Positions 1-10,721 of a DNA stretch of 64,000 bases are shown here, piece after piece. Each line of letters begins with the position of its first letter. The stretch's first letter is position 1. This stretch comes from Spirodela intermedia (lineage: Eukaryota > Streptophyta > Magnoliopsida > Alismatales > Araceae). The notes beneath the pieces were generated by a model that was given only the letters and a program-made list of their open reading frames with translations, had not been told where the DNA came from and made no database searches. The position numbers and the translations under genes are program-made. The stretch covers positions 3,082,169 through 3,146,168 of the forward strand of contig LR746276.1 in NCBI GenBank assembly GCA_902729315.2, in the 5' to 3' direction.

Positions 1-746
1 TGGCGAGGCAGCATGTGGACACCAGAATAGCAGAGACTCATCACCAGCTGCAGAGATTGCAACAACAGGAGCGAGACCTTTCTGCAACATCTAACAACAG
101 TAACAGGCCCCCCCTGACCGTAAGGCCACCACCACCCTCCGACAACCAGGTCAACGTGGCAGACACCGCCATCGCCGCCGCATTGACTGACGGCCCCACC
201 AAGTCGCCGCCATCGTCGCCGCCGCCCGACGACTATGCGAGATACTTTCCGGCGATGCTAAAGGAGAACAAGCCGGCGGTGGGGGCCAGGTTTGCAACCT
301 CCCCTGCGTGCAATAGGCGGGTTTCCATGGTTCCAGCGCCCCGCCGCGAGTCCCTCATCCCGCCGCCGGCGGTGAGGCCCATGGAAGCGCCGCTACTGAC
401 GCTTCTCGCCGGCGCCGGCGAGGTCTCTCCGCCTTTGTCCGGCGCTGTCACCGGCGGGGGCCTACGGGGGCAGGCCAGAAGCGGTGGCGCGAGAAGAATC
501 AGCAGCATACTGAGGAGGAGCCTGCAGAAGAAGGTGGTCATAAAGCCCCCGCTGCAGCAGTTCGTCCGGCGGGGCGCCGGTCAGAGCAACAGGGAAGACA
601 AGGGCGGCGGTGGGGTTTATGCGGCGGTGCCGCCGTGGGGTAGGGCGCGGAGGCTGGCGGAGTGGGAGCAGCAGCAGCAGAGGTTGCGCAAGGAGAAAGA
701 GCGGCAGTGGGGGATCTCAGGGCGGCGGCGGCAAGAAACCTGCTGA
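1..746 (+). CDS. KIN-14 kinesin (malectin/di-glucose-binding type), C-terminal tail, 5'-truncated by window
   Basis: This is the last exon of a gene that begins before the window. The frame is already open at base 3 and stops at 744-746, giving about 247 residues. It starts with ARQHVDTRIAE, then an RPPLT motif, a proline-rich stretch, an RRVSMVPAPRRESLIPPP block, and near the end SSILRRSLQKKV and a basic/Gln-rich tail. This order matches my memory of the tail of Arabidopsis At2g22610-like minus-end kinesins (KIN-14Q/R group), which carry an N-terminal malectin-like domain and a central motor. The motor is not in the window, so the call rests on tail motifs only. The tail is low-complexity and basic, fitting microtubule or cargo binding rather than catalysis. 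The upstream exon boundary cannot be seen. Confidence 0.7.
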   Translation, partial: ARQHVDTRIAETHHQLQRLQQQERDLSATSNNSNRPPLTVRPPPPSDNQVNVADTAIAAALTDGPTKSPPSSPPPDDYARYFPAMLKENKPAVGARFATSPACNRRVSMVPAPRRESLIPPPAVRPMEAPLLTLLAGAGEVSPPLSGAVTGGGLRGQARSGGARRISSILRRSLQKKVVIKPPLQQFVRRGAGQSNREDKGGGGVYAAVPPWGRARRLAEWEQQQQRLRKEKERQWGISGRRRQETC

Positions 747-1355
747 CGCCCCCCGCTGAGTTCAAATCCTCGCTGAGTTCCTCTGTTTTCTCACCGGTCA
801 GCAGCCCGGTTGACGTGCTGAATCCTCTGTTTCACATCATTTAATCCGTCTCTCTCTCTCGCTGTTCAGTTCCACGTCATATCATGCTGATGATATCTGA
901 GCATCTAGCTGACAAGCCATGTGATGCGGATGATTTTCAGGATGATTTCAAGGACATGTTTGTAAGGAAAAACAAAAATGCAGTAAAGGCTCAAATCATC
1001 CCCAGCTAGAGAGTGCGTAGCTTAAATCTCAGGCGGAGAGATGGCGGCCTGGATTTACGGTGCACCTCGATTCGCGCGCTTGAACTGGTCCTGCATCACC
1101 ACCGTGCTTGTTGAATTGAGGACGTTATTGAATTGATTTTATAGCAATAATGCGCAGAGTGGTCGGTCGAGGTGGCCGATATGTGTGCTCGTTTGGCGCG
1201 CAATGCCAACTCTTTCGCCGGATGTAGGATTTAATCTTTTCTTAATTGTGTATTATTTATTATTATATTACTATTACGTGGCAAAGACGGACGGGTCTTT
1301 TAAAACCCGCAGCGGGGGCCAGGAAGGAGGGAGCCGACTTCATCTGCTGGGGGCG
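747..1355. other. Intergenic: kinesin 3' region and WD40 gene promoter
   Basis: No gene is seen here. A CT-rich patch lies at 848-862. The stretch holds the 3' untranslated region of the upstream gene and the promoter of the WD40 gene. An AT-rich block at 1236-1280 lies about 80-120 bases before the WD40 start. Confidence 0.5.
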
Positions 1356-2712
1356 ATGGTTCTGGTTGCGGGGTCCTACGAGCGCTTCATCTGGGGTTTC
1401 TCCCTGAAAACCCTAAAACCCACTTCCTCCCAAAACCCTTCTGGAGCCGACGACGGGGGCGACGGTGATGGGGATGGCGGCGGCTGTATCCTGAAGCCAC
1501 TCTTCTCCTATCCCTCCCACACGAGCTCCATAAAGTGCGTCGCCGTCTCTGGCCCTGTCGCCGTCTCCGGCGGCGCCGACGACGCCGTCAAGATCTACGA
1601 CCTCTCCTCCTGCTCCGAGATCGGCTCCCTCACCGACCAGGGAGGCGCTGTGACCGCCGTCGCCTTCTACACCCCGCCGGCGATCTCCTTCCCTCGCAAC
1701 TTGGTCACCGGCTCCGACGGCGGCGTCGTCTCCATCTACGATGCCGACCCCTTCGTCCACCTCAAGAGCGTCCGCAGAGTCCACCGGCGAGGCGCCGGCG
1801 TGGGGGATCTCACGGTGCACCCCTCCGGCCGCCTGGCGCTGACCGTGGGGCGGGGGGATTCGAGCCTCGCCATGGTCAACCTCGTGAGGGGGCGGCGGAG
1901 CTTCGTCTGCCGGCTGGACAGGGAGGCGTCCGTGGTGCGGTACAGCGCCGGAGGGGGCGACCTGTTCTTCATGGCGGCGGAAGAGAGGATCTCCGTCCAC
2001 AACTCAGAGGACGCGAGGGAAGTCGCCGAGCTCGTCGCGGAGAAGAAAGTCCTCTGTGTTGCTCCCGCCCTGGTAATCCTGCAACTCCCCCCCCTTTCTT
2101 TTCGTTTGCCCCATTGTTCTTCCTCAATCATCGTCTTCATCATCGTCATCCATAGTTGATGATGCGCGATTGCCGATTTTAAGCCCCATTTTCTGTCTGC
2201 CTCGATCTAGCGTCACTAATTCGTGGAGTGCCATTTAAAATAAAATCTTTCATCCTTTTCTCGCTAATTAGTGGTTTAGTTCCTCATTGATTACCCTTTC
2301 ATGAGTTCTCTAGCTTAAATGACAGCACACCCATTCGATTCAAAGTCAAAAGGCTCTCGCTATCTATTTATAGAAATTGAAGGTTTTTCTGTGGAGCTCT
2401 GCGCAGAATAATGTCCTGATTACCGGCGGAGAGGGACGAGACGTGACAGCATGGGACATAACCAGCGGGAAGGTGGCTTACAGCATCAAGGAGGCGCATT
2501 CGGCCCGCGTGAAGGGGCTGGTGGTTCTCGGCGGCGGAAACTCCGGCGAGGCCTCTGGTGGCCCCCATCTTCTGGCTTCGGCGGCGACCGACGGCGTCAT
2601 TAGGGTTTGGGACGCCCGAGTGGTCTCAGGAGAGAAGCCGCCGCCGCATCTAACCGAGGCGAAGACCAAGTCCAGGCTTACATGTCTCGCCGGTTCCTCC
2701 ATTAAGTGTTAG
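1356..2712 (+). CDS. PAK1-interacting protein 1 / Mak11-like WD40 protein
   Basis: Predicted exons are 1356-2072 and 2407-2712. The intron starts GTAATC and ends GCGCAG, and both joined exons are in phase 0. The product is about 340 aa, the usual size for plant PAK1IP1-like proteins. The start MVLVAGSYERFIWGF is typical of the family. WD-type repeats end in VKIYD, VSIYD, VTAWD and VIRVWD, spaced as in a seven-blade propeller. In yeast and animals Mak11/PAK1IP1 is a nucleolar factor in 60S ribosome biogenesis, and a similar role is inferred here. The 3' end is uncertain: translation can stop at 2710-2712 after SSIKC, or a donor at 2706 (GTGTTA) could join an exon at 2912 in an open frame. The opposite-strand open frames are GC-rich shadows. 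Confidence 0.85.
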
Positions 2713-3380
2713 TATTCTCTCATCCCATTGTAGAAAATTCAGCCTTTTGCTCTCTATTTCTCTCTATAGATCTATCTTTAAATATATATCTCTGTTTGTC
2801 AGTTTGATTGTCGAATCTGGGTGTTTTGTTCGATTATAGTTGAGAAATGGTGTTTCTGTTCGATGTTCTGGGTGATTCATTCTGATACTCTCTCTCTCTC
2901 TCTCTCTACAGGAGATCTGCAGCTCGAACCAGAGCCTATTTCCTTGTCTTCCTGGCAGTGATTTTCAGCCAGCTTGCATCCTTCAGAAGACGATATCCAC
3001 AATACTTTGCTCCTTTTTTCCCCCCATCAGGGAAAATTTATTTAATGTAATTCATTCGAACCCGTTAAATATATAATTCCTCCCACATCAGTGTAATACT
3101 TCGAACCCTGTCGACAGGTTCCTCCTATTAGGAAAAATGGTGTAGACTCACTCGTTGAAGATGGAAGCTTTACACGAGGGAAGACGACCCTGGCTCTTTG
3201 CAATCAAACGAGGGAGGAGAAGAGAGTACATACATACAGATCATCAAGCACTGTCGCTACTTCTTGAGAGAAATTGAGAGAGAGAGAGAAAGAGCAGACC
3301 CAGACCAGGGAGGAGGAGAAAGTATTGAGACTGATGATGTAGATGATAGGTACATGGGGAAATTAAAAAGACCTAATATT
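2713..3380. other. Convergent 3' region between WD40 and ERD4-like genes
   Basis: The two genes end tail to tail here. A CT run at 2888-2908 precedes a plausible acceptor AG at 2910-2911, so part of this stretch may be a last exon of the WD40 gene. A GA run lies near 3277-3292. No other coding signal is seen. Confidence 0.5.
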
Positions 3381-5203
3381 TCAGGCGAAGGACGTCGTCC
3401 GCGAGGCGGGCTGCGATCGGGCATCCTCGAACTGGTCTGCGTCGTCGAACTTGTCGCCCGAGTTCAAGCAGGGGGGGATGTAGGCGGAGAAGAGGGCCTC
3501 CAGGTTAGGCGTCTGCTTGGCCTTGTGGCTGGCGGCGACCTCCAGGGGCACGCGATCGAAGGCCTTGTAGAAGCGGGCATTGCAGATGAAGGCGAAGGCG
3601 AAGGACAGCACCGGCAGCGGCAGCATGAAGGGGGCGTAGACGAACTTCTTCACCCCGAAGTAGCCGAACATCGTCACCTGGTAGATGATCAGCGCCGCGA
3701 TCATCCTCGTGTGGATGTGCGGCCACATCCTCCCGTAGCTCTCGTACTCCGGGATGTACACCTTCAGCGCCTGCCCAGAGGGAGAAGAATGGTCAGCCCA
3801 GTGGAGAGAGAGAGCGCGAGAGAGAGAGATGGAGATATGAGCTCGGACCTGGTTGCGGAAGACGAGCCAGCCGAGGCCAAAGTAGAGGACGCCGAATGGG
3901 ATGATGAGGGGGGCAATGACGGAGTAGCAGAGGACGATGGTGACGATGAGCATGTCGTTGGGGACCTTGGTGGCGTAGCCGAGGGCACCGGGGGCCCACG
4001 CCTGCTTGATCTCGCCCTCCGTCTTGCAGAGGAACCTCCTCTTCAGACGGTAGATGATCAGAGGGATCACCCGGGAGAGTTCAAGCCCGTATCCGACGAA
4101 GAACCTGAGATGATCATCATCATCATCAGAAAAAGTCAGGAGAACTCATCAAACCCGATGAGTTAATGCCCGTCAAAATTGCTTCGTTCCTTCGAAATTA
4201 GCAAAAAGAATCAGATGGGTAGACAGAGAGAATACGATGGACCAAGGGAGGGAGAGAAAGTGGGCAAGGTCGAATGAATGAAAATGAGTAGAGAGAAAGG
4301 AGGATAAGATCGTTACTTGAGGGCGACGAAGGTGAGGAAGAAGGTGGCGCTCTTGGGCAGGCTGCTCCCCAGCAAGGGCACGATGGAGTTGGGTTTCTTC
4401 TCGATCTCCTTAAAGGAGGCGAACAGCGTGCTTCCAATGGTCACCCCGAGGAAGACGTTGAAGATGATGAAGTAGAAGAACTTCCCCGAGGCGGCTCTCA
4501 CGACGTGGCTCTCCGAGGCGATCCCCTCCGCCCTGGAGAGGAACAGCAGGAACTTGGGCAGCAGCGCCATGAACACGATGAGCGCGATCTGCGGCAGGTA
4601 CGCCTCCAGCACGCTCTTCACGGCGGGAATGTCCACCACGCTCTTGATGAAGGGGAGGTACTTCTTGAGGTTGGCCAGCGTGGTGAAGGCGGATATAAAG
4701 GTGATGGGGACCATGTAGAAGACCACCGCCAGGAAGACGATCACGTAGACGATCAACGACCGCACCTTCCGCTCAAAGAATCTCTTCGGCAGGTTGTACC
4801 ACAGCAGCTGGCGCGGCTCGGGGGCCTCGGAGACAGTCCACGTGTCGACCAGCTGGGCGTGGAGGGTCTGGGTGGCTGCCACCGCCGCCGACATGCTGTT
4901 GAACACCACGACCGCCGCATTCTGCTGCTTCTCCCTCAGGGTGACCTTCTGCTCGGCCTCCAGCTTGGGCTCCAGCTCCTTGATCTTCTCGTTGCAGAAG
5001 TTGATGGTGTCCACCTTCTTCCCCACCAGCCCAAGAAAACCCGTCCTGTTCATGGGCCTCTGCCCCTCGGGCTTGGCCGCCGTCTTCGACCCAGAGAACA
5101 CTACCTCGGCGCGGACCAGCTTCTTTCTGTAACCCTCCAGTTCTTCCCAGATTTTGTTCGCCTGCAACAGACAAACACCTTGTAAAAATCATTCACCAGT
5201 AGC

Positions 5204-5241
<38 letters not shown>

Positions 5242-7833
5242 TACCTGGGTGTTGTCTGTGATGACCATCGATCGGTAGAAGGTGTCAGGATGAAGGTTTC
5301 TGAAGTAGTCATCCACCTGCTCTTTCCTGGTCTGCCCCTTGGGGACGGGGGGGATGTCTCTCACCAGCAGGGCGACGTCCTGGGGCTTCACCTCAGAGCT
5401 CGCCTTGGCGGTGGCCCTCAGATTCGAGACGTGGCTGTAAGCTCTCCACAGGACGTAGAATGTGACGAAAGAGACCCAGTACGTCGCCAGAAGAAATCCC
5501 CACAACCTTGGGCTCTTCTCCTGAGAATGATAAAAAAAATAAAATCTCCTTGAGTATTTACGAAAGAGATCCGGAAGAATTTCTTCCTTTAAAGAAATAC
5601 GACTCCAATATGATTAATCTTAAATAGCTTCAACATGGCTACCACTTTATAATAATTCAAAGAAAAAAACCTTATTCGACAGATATTTTTGCACCATTAT
5701 TAAAAGGAAATTATTCAAATAATAATATCTCATCCGTCCAGGAAACTGATATAACAATCCAGGTTCTGAGAGGGGATAATCCGATCCGTACCTTAATGTT
5801 TCCCATCGAAAGCTTGTCGAGGTCGTTGAAGGTTATGTTCTTACTGAGGGCCAAGTTGTTGTCAGTCCTCGCCACTGGAAGAAGAACAGGTAGCAACACG
5901 AGGCCAGAGAGAACCAGAATCCCCAGTGCTGGAAGCATCAAAAAATGGAGGACGAATGAGATGGATACCTCGAGTAACTATACATATAAAAAGATAATTG
6001 ACAGTTAATTTTAAAAGAAAAAAGGCATGAGCATCACTGAAATCCCAACCCCAAACCATCATCAAGGAAGACGGAGAGACAAAAAGGGGAACACAGCGGA
6101 ATCATTAAGGATTAAAATATTCCAAACAAGAAGATAAAGGAAGGAAAAGCAGTGCCCGTTCCAGAGAAAGCAAAGAACTTGATGATCTCCGCAGTGCCAT
6201 TATTATTGTGTGTTCTTGTCCCCATAAGTATATCTATTGTCTGGCATATAGAGCGGAGTAGTGGCTGGCTTGATGCCATTTCTTGGGGGGGAGAGGGGAG
6301 AAGAAGAAGAGGCAGCGCCAGGAAAAGAAAAAGTCCACGGTTGAAGTGTCAGAAGAATAACCAAAAGCGGCTGCTTTATGATGGAGACTCGTTTATGCAG
6401 AAAAAATAAATCTCAAAAGCACAGTAATTCCCAGCGTCGAGAAATATGATTATTCGGTCAACGCGATCTAAAGTCCTTCCATGGTGGAAGCGTCAGAAAA
6501 ATAACCAAAAGTACCTACTTTATTAGATGGAGACTCATTAATGCAGAATATATCTGTATATATATGTATACATAAAGCATAATAATTCCCAGCGTCAAGA
6601 AATATGACTATTCGGTCAACCGGATCTAACGCCCTTCCCCTTCCGTAGAAAATGCTTTCTACCCATCAACAGGGAACCAAGTTTAGAGAGCCTCATGCAG
6701 ATGACTGTGGAAGTCAACGAATCCCCCAGCACAGATAACACAGATAACACAGATAGTCCCACTCCCCAGGAAACCTACTTGCTGGGTTTCTATGCTACCT
6801 AACACCCACGGTGAGGTGGAATAAAAAAGGAAAAGAACGAAAATGTCAAATAAAAACGTGACTCACAGGGGAATTTTAAAATGCTCTCGTCAGAAATAAA
6901 TAAAGAAAAAAAGAGTTTCCAATGCCGGAAGAATTTGTTTTCCCGCAAACAATAACAAAAGTGGGTCCATCGGCCGCCATAAAAGAAATTGCGGCTGGTC
7001 GCAACCTAAGAAGGTAAAGCAATTTCATGTGAACACAAATCACCGAATCCAATCTGATTTTCCTTTCCAATACATCAAAGCTCAAGAACCCAAGCTCCAC
7101 CCACACAGGCACAGTAGACTTCACGGAAGCAAAGTTCCAAGGCTCGACCAGGTCAACCAGCCGGAGGCTTAATGAGGACGGGAGGAACCAACCCCAGCAG
7201 AACGAAGGTCAGAAGGAGAAGAAGAGAAAATCAGGATCACCAAAAGTCAATCGTCCAAGGGAAAAGAAGAGATCCGTTCGTTCTGAAATAGGGAAATCTC
7301 TGTGTCCGAGAAGTGAAGGGATCGACGCAATTCAAGCACGACCACAACAAAAGAAGAAAGACTATCACGCTTCGACGCAACCACCAAGGAATTGTACCGA
7401 AACTTAGTCACAGAGAAATCCCTCGAGCGTAGTGGCGGAGAATTTGAATATTCAGAGAATTCCCACGAGCAGGAGCTAAATTTTGGCAAAAAAATCGAAA
7501 TAAAGCGAAAGGAAACAGAGAGAAAGGCGAAATGTTGCAGTAGTTGGTTGGACTTCCATTACCAGTGCCGAGGAAGACGAGGTAGACGGCGGCGTCGACG
7601 CCGGCCATGGCTATGACCTCGTCCTCGGACGCCCCCACCGCCTCCCGGATCCATGAAAAGGGGTTAAAGGTCTTCGGCCGGCCTTCATGGGGGTCCAACC
7701 CCTTGACCACCCGGGAGGGGTAGTACACGACCTCATTTCCTGGCCTCCCCGACAGCCAAATGAACAGCAGCATCAGCACCACGAAGATGGCCAAGTACGA
7801 ACCGAAGGACGTCAGAAACGAGCTGATCTCCAT
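3381..7833 (-). CDS. ERD4: CSC1-like protein ERD4 (OSCA/TMEM63-family hyperosmolality-gated cation channel)
   Basis: Six coding exons in reading order: 7833-7563, 5928-5792, 5520-5245, 5161-4317, 4104-3849, 3770-3381. All introns are GT-AG and all phases join cleanly to give 724 aa, the length I recall for Arabidopsis ERD4 (725). The protein starts MEISSFLTSFG, has an early membrane segment followed by WLSGRPGNEVVYYPSR, a cytosolic region with VDDYFRNLHPDTFYRSMV and TWTVSEAPEPRQLLW, then the RSN1_7TM (DUF221) core with LPQIALIVFMALLPKFLLF, RAASGKFFYF and LPKSATFFLTFVALK, and YESYGRMWPHIH near the end. OSCA proteins form osmo- or mechanosensitive, calcium-permeable channels; ERD4 itself is known as dehydration-induced. 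Intron 1 is long (1.6 kb). Intron 3 carries a (GA)n run. The TATA box and G-boxes upstream fit stress regulation. Confidence 0.95.
5208..5238. repeat. (GA)n microsatellite in an ERD4-like intron
   Basis: About 15 GA units lie immediately next to the donor site of the third coding exon of the minus-strand channel gene. Read on the coding strand the run is a CT tract. Confidence 0.9.
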
Positions 7834-7952
7834 CTCCCCTCACCCTACAGTACAACAACAACAGGGGTAAGGCGGAAGAGGAGGAAGAGGGCTTCCCCTG
7901 AGTCTAGGGTTAGTGACAGAATGGCCGATGAGAGAGGACGACGGGGGGCGGG

Positions 7953-7959
7953 ATTTATA
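7953..7959 (-). promoter_or_regulatory. Probable TATA box of the ERD4-like gene
   Basis: The minus strand reads TATAAAT here, about 120 bases before the ATG at 7833, inside a GC-rich stretch that makes the AT island stand out. Position and motif fit a core promoter. Transcription start is not known. Confidence 0.6.
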
Positions 7960-8121
7960 AAGGGCGGGCGTTCACGGACAGAAGAGCAACGAGTCGGCAG
8001 GGCAGAGCAGCCGCTAGGGGAGGGGGCAGAAGATCTAATAACTGCCGCGCCCGCAAGGGGGAGAGAATAGCCGTTGGAAAGGCAAAGCCCGTCACATCCT
8101 TTCTCTCTCCTCACAGACCAA

Positions 8122-8127
8122 CACGTG
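8122..8127. promoter_or_regulatory. G-box / ABRE core upstream of the ERD4-like gene
   Basis: A CACGTG palindrome lies about 290 bases before the ERD4-like ATG. G-boxes with an ACGT core are the binding sites of ABF/AREB bZIP and of bHLH factors. It fits the dehydration-inducible behaviour known for ERD4, but binding is inferred. Confidence 0.5.
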
Positions 8128-8500
8128 CCTTTTTTTTTTTACTACAGAAGGAAAGGGATCACCACTCGGAGGATGGGAACGGACAGTGGAGATGCCGCCG
8201 TCTGGGAGCCAACCTGCGGATGGGCGGCATCCGATGGGTCTATTCACTTGACCCTGTTTCGGCTCCTATTTAGTTTATTTTTAGAATACGACAGGAACGG
8301 ATAACGTGCGTCTATGCGGCGCGGGGGGGGGGTGGACGGAAATGCCCCTCATCAAGAGGCTCGTTGTCTCGCTTGGGGCCCACCGATTTTCGTGTGTAGC
8401 TGTCATTGGGGACAGCTGGCGAACTGTCCGCGTTAATAGGACGTTTGCCGACGCCCCCAAGGCCCCTCGGAAAGATCGCGTCATCTCCGCGGGGAGAACG

Positions 8501-8514
8501 CACGTGAGCACGTG
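8501..8514. promoter_or_regulatory. Tandem pair of G-boxes upstream of the ERD4-like gene
   Basis: Two CACGTG hexamers sit two bases apart (8501-8506 and 8509-8514), about 670 bases before the ERD4-like ATG. Closely spaced ACGT elements are the usual form of an ABA-responsive complex. They could also act on an unseen transcript on the other side. Confidence 0.45.
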
Positions 8515-9360
8515 ATGGCGCCGACAGCGAGGCGCAGAGTGGGCCTCCCGGCACATGAGAAGGGGACCCACAGAGGTGGTTGGACCACGCCAAGAGAAGC
8601 CAATTGGGCTATCTTTGCTGGGCCTTCCGGGGTTCTCATTTTGAGTGTCCTCTTGGATAGTTATAGCGGCCCATAGGCGCGAGATGTACCTTGTGGGGGG
8701 GCGGCGGTACCCTGGACATAGTCCTTGAAGGCAGTGGCCGTTTAGTCCATGGTCCATTGGATGGTAGGTGCGAGGCCAGAAATTGGAACACATTGATTCC
8801 GCTCGTTCCCCTCCTTCGCTTCAGGGTCTGTCCCTCGGTGTGGTCAGTACTCCATACTGTCGACCAGTACTCTCAAGTTTGTATGGTTCTTTACTTCTGT
8901 AGGAGGTTCTCCTTCTTTAGTGCCCCCGCCCCTCTTTTAGCTCTTATCTTGGGTTCCGTCTTCCCTCCCTAATCGGTTTAGTCTTCTGTCTCTGTTTCGT
9001 TATCCTCCCTCTATCTTTCTTGCCTAGTTTCGGCTTTTAGATTAGTCTTCCGGGTGTCTTTCCAGTTTCCGTTTAAGGATTAGTTTTAGTTTACAGCCTC
9101 CCTTATACATTTACATAGTTCTTCCCAGTGACTGTTGCCGGTACGGGAGCGTCTTGGAAGGATACTCCTCGCAAGTTTCTTCCATCAAAACTATCCCTTT
9201 TTCATTCAAAAGGCGTAGTTTATCCCTCCGTAGCGTCTGAATCCCCGAGCCCCATTTTTAGATGTCCAGTTCGGCCCATACACAAAGGCCCTTTTATTCT
9301 GCTTACAGGACCAAACCAGGTCTAGAACTCTGTGACACGAAACTCACGGAGAATTTACAG

Positions 9361-9361
<1 letters not shown>

Positions 9362-9437
<76 letters not shown>

Positions 9438-9440
9438 CTG
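9362..9440. repeat. Compound (CT)n(TCTA)n microsatellite
   Basis: An uninterrupted CT array of nearly 30 units (9362-9419) runs into about six TCTA units up to 9440. It is the longest simple repeat in the window and lies 3' of the minus-strand gene ending at 9600. Confidence 0.95.
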
Positions 9441-9599
9441 TCTATCTACATACATCCAACCATGAATCTCTCAAAGGAAGTCTGTCTTCAAAATGGTTCT
9501 CTCCAGAAGATCAATTACTTCTGGCAAAACTATCCCTCCTCCCTCTCTTTCTCTCTCTCTCTCTTTCAAGAAAGGAGGTGGAGGTGGAGGTTTTGCTCT

Positions 9600-10721
9600 C
9601 TAGGAGGAGGATTCCGCTTGCTCCATTCCACCCATTTCATCTTCACCTTCAATGGAGCTGTGGTCGATCATCTTCGCCGGAGACGGGAGCAGCTGGACGG
9701 GGAGTAGCTCGTCGGAGCTCACGAAAACGACGTTGAAGACCTCGTACTCGCAGTCGTTGGCGAGGTGGGAGAGGTAGGGGCGGATGTTGGTTCTGTAGTC
9801 GGAGTTGATAAGCCAGGCGTAGCAGTCGTGGAGGGACTTCCATACCTGCATGCTCGCTACCATGGGCTTGTCCAGGCAGCTGAAGCAGGCGCCCCCCGCT
9901 ACGCCGTCCTCCTGCAGGTAGTAGGACTTGAGCAGGGCCATGCAGGCGTAGGAGAGGTTCTCAGGGTCGCCGGAGATGGGAGTCATCGCCGCCATGGACA
10001 CTGTGTCGCCGGTCACAAATCTGAGGGCGCTGCGGCCGTCCTTGGATTCCCCAACGTACGACTCGAAGAACCCGTGGTCAAGAAGGACGGCCAAGTGCGA
10101 GACCTTCTCTAACACCGATATCTGAGAATAGGGTTTCTCGGTGTGAGAAGATTGAATTGAAAGCACTGTTAAAATACATGGTAGCTAAATTTCATTCTCT
10201 CTCTTACACACACACTCTCTGTTTCTCTGTTTCTCTCTCTCTCTCTTGATATATATATATATACCTATCTATCTACTTATCTCTCCCCCTCCCTTTCTCC
10301 CTCCCTCTCCCTCTCTCTCTCTCTCTCAGGCAGCAAAAAATAAATTCTTGGTTAAAAACCAACATTTGAAGTTGCAGAGGACCATACCAGGTGATCGATG
10401 AGCAACCTCCTCTGCGCATCGGGTCTCTTTACCCACGCTCCATACCAGACAATCTAATCAGGAAGGGAGGAAGAAAAAAAGTTTAAACAACTCTGCCCAA
10501 CAGAGAATTCGGCCGCGAAGAAGGAGAAGGTACCCTACACGGCTTACCATGTTACCATGGATGCTCTTGAAGGTGGCGCTGTAGATGCAGCCGAGATCCT
10601 CGCAGAAGAAGGAGAAGAACTTGAGCGCCTCGATTAGCTCCTCCGCGAACACACCAACGTGCCGGAACACGAAGAAGCTCAGATCCATCTTCTTTCCGTT
10701 GAACGGCACGAAGCACGGCAT
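9600..10721 (-). CDS. Plant-specific protein of unknown function (DUF7392-like)
   Basis: Three coding exons in reading order: 10721-10548, 10453-10388 and 10121-9600, all GT-AG and all phase 0, giving 253 aa. The start MPCFVPFNGKKMDLSFFVFR, the block FKSIHGNM-IVWYGAWVKRPD across the first splice, and VWKSLHDCYAWLINSDYR with LPSPAKMI near the end are features I recall from an uncharacterised plant family in Arabidopsis; the domain name DUF7392 is my best recollection and may be wrong. No signal peptide or clear membrane segment is seen. The tail after residue 235 is acidic and low-complexity. Function is unknown. The second exon is only 66 bp but fits the family reading exactly. Confidence 0.8.

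Larger units (their letters stand above)
7834..9599. other. ERD4-like promoter and spacer
   Basis: The TATA box and G-boxes are listed separately. The 8280-8800 part is GC-rich and gives open frames on both strands, none resembling a known family. From 8800 to 9350 I see nothing definable. The stretch ends in a long CT/TCTA microsatellite and further CT-rich sequence. Confidence 0.5.

Noticed and set aside
3198-4166. 322-codon open frame on the plus strand
   Set aside because: It lies over the last exons of the ERD4-like gene on the other strand; GC-rich third positions keep the antisense frame open, and its protein is low-complexity.
4505-5185. 226-codon plus-strand open frame rich in Leu, Gly and His
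   Set aside because: Antisense shadow of the large ERD4-like exon.
8281-8793. 170-codon minus-strand open frame upstream of the ERD4-like gene
   Set aside because: No family resemblance, competing frames on both strands, and position in a GC-rich promoter.
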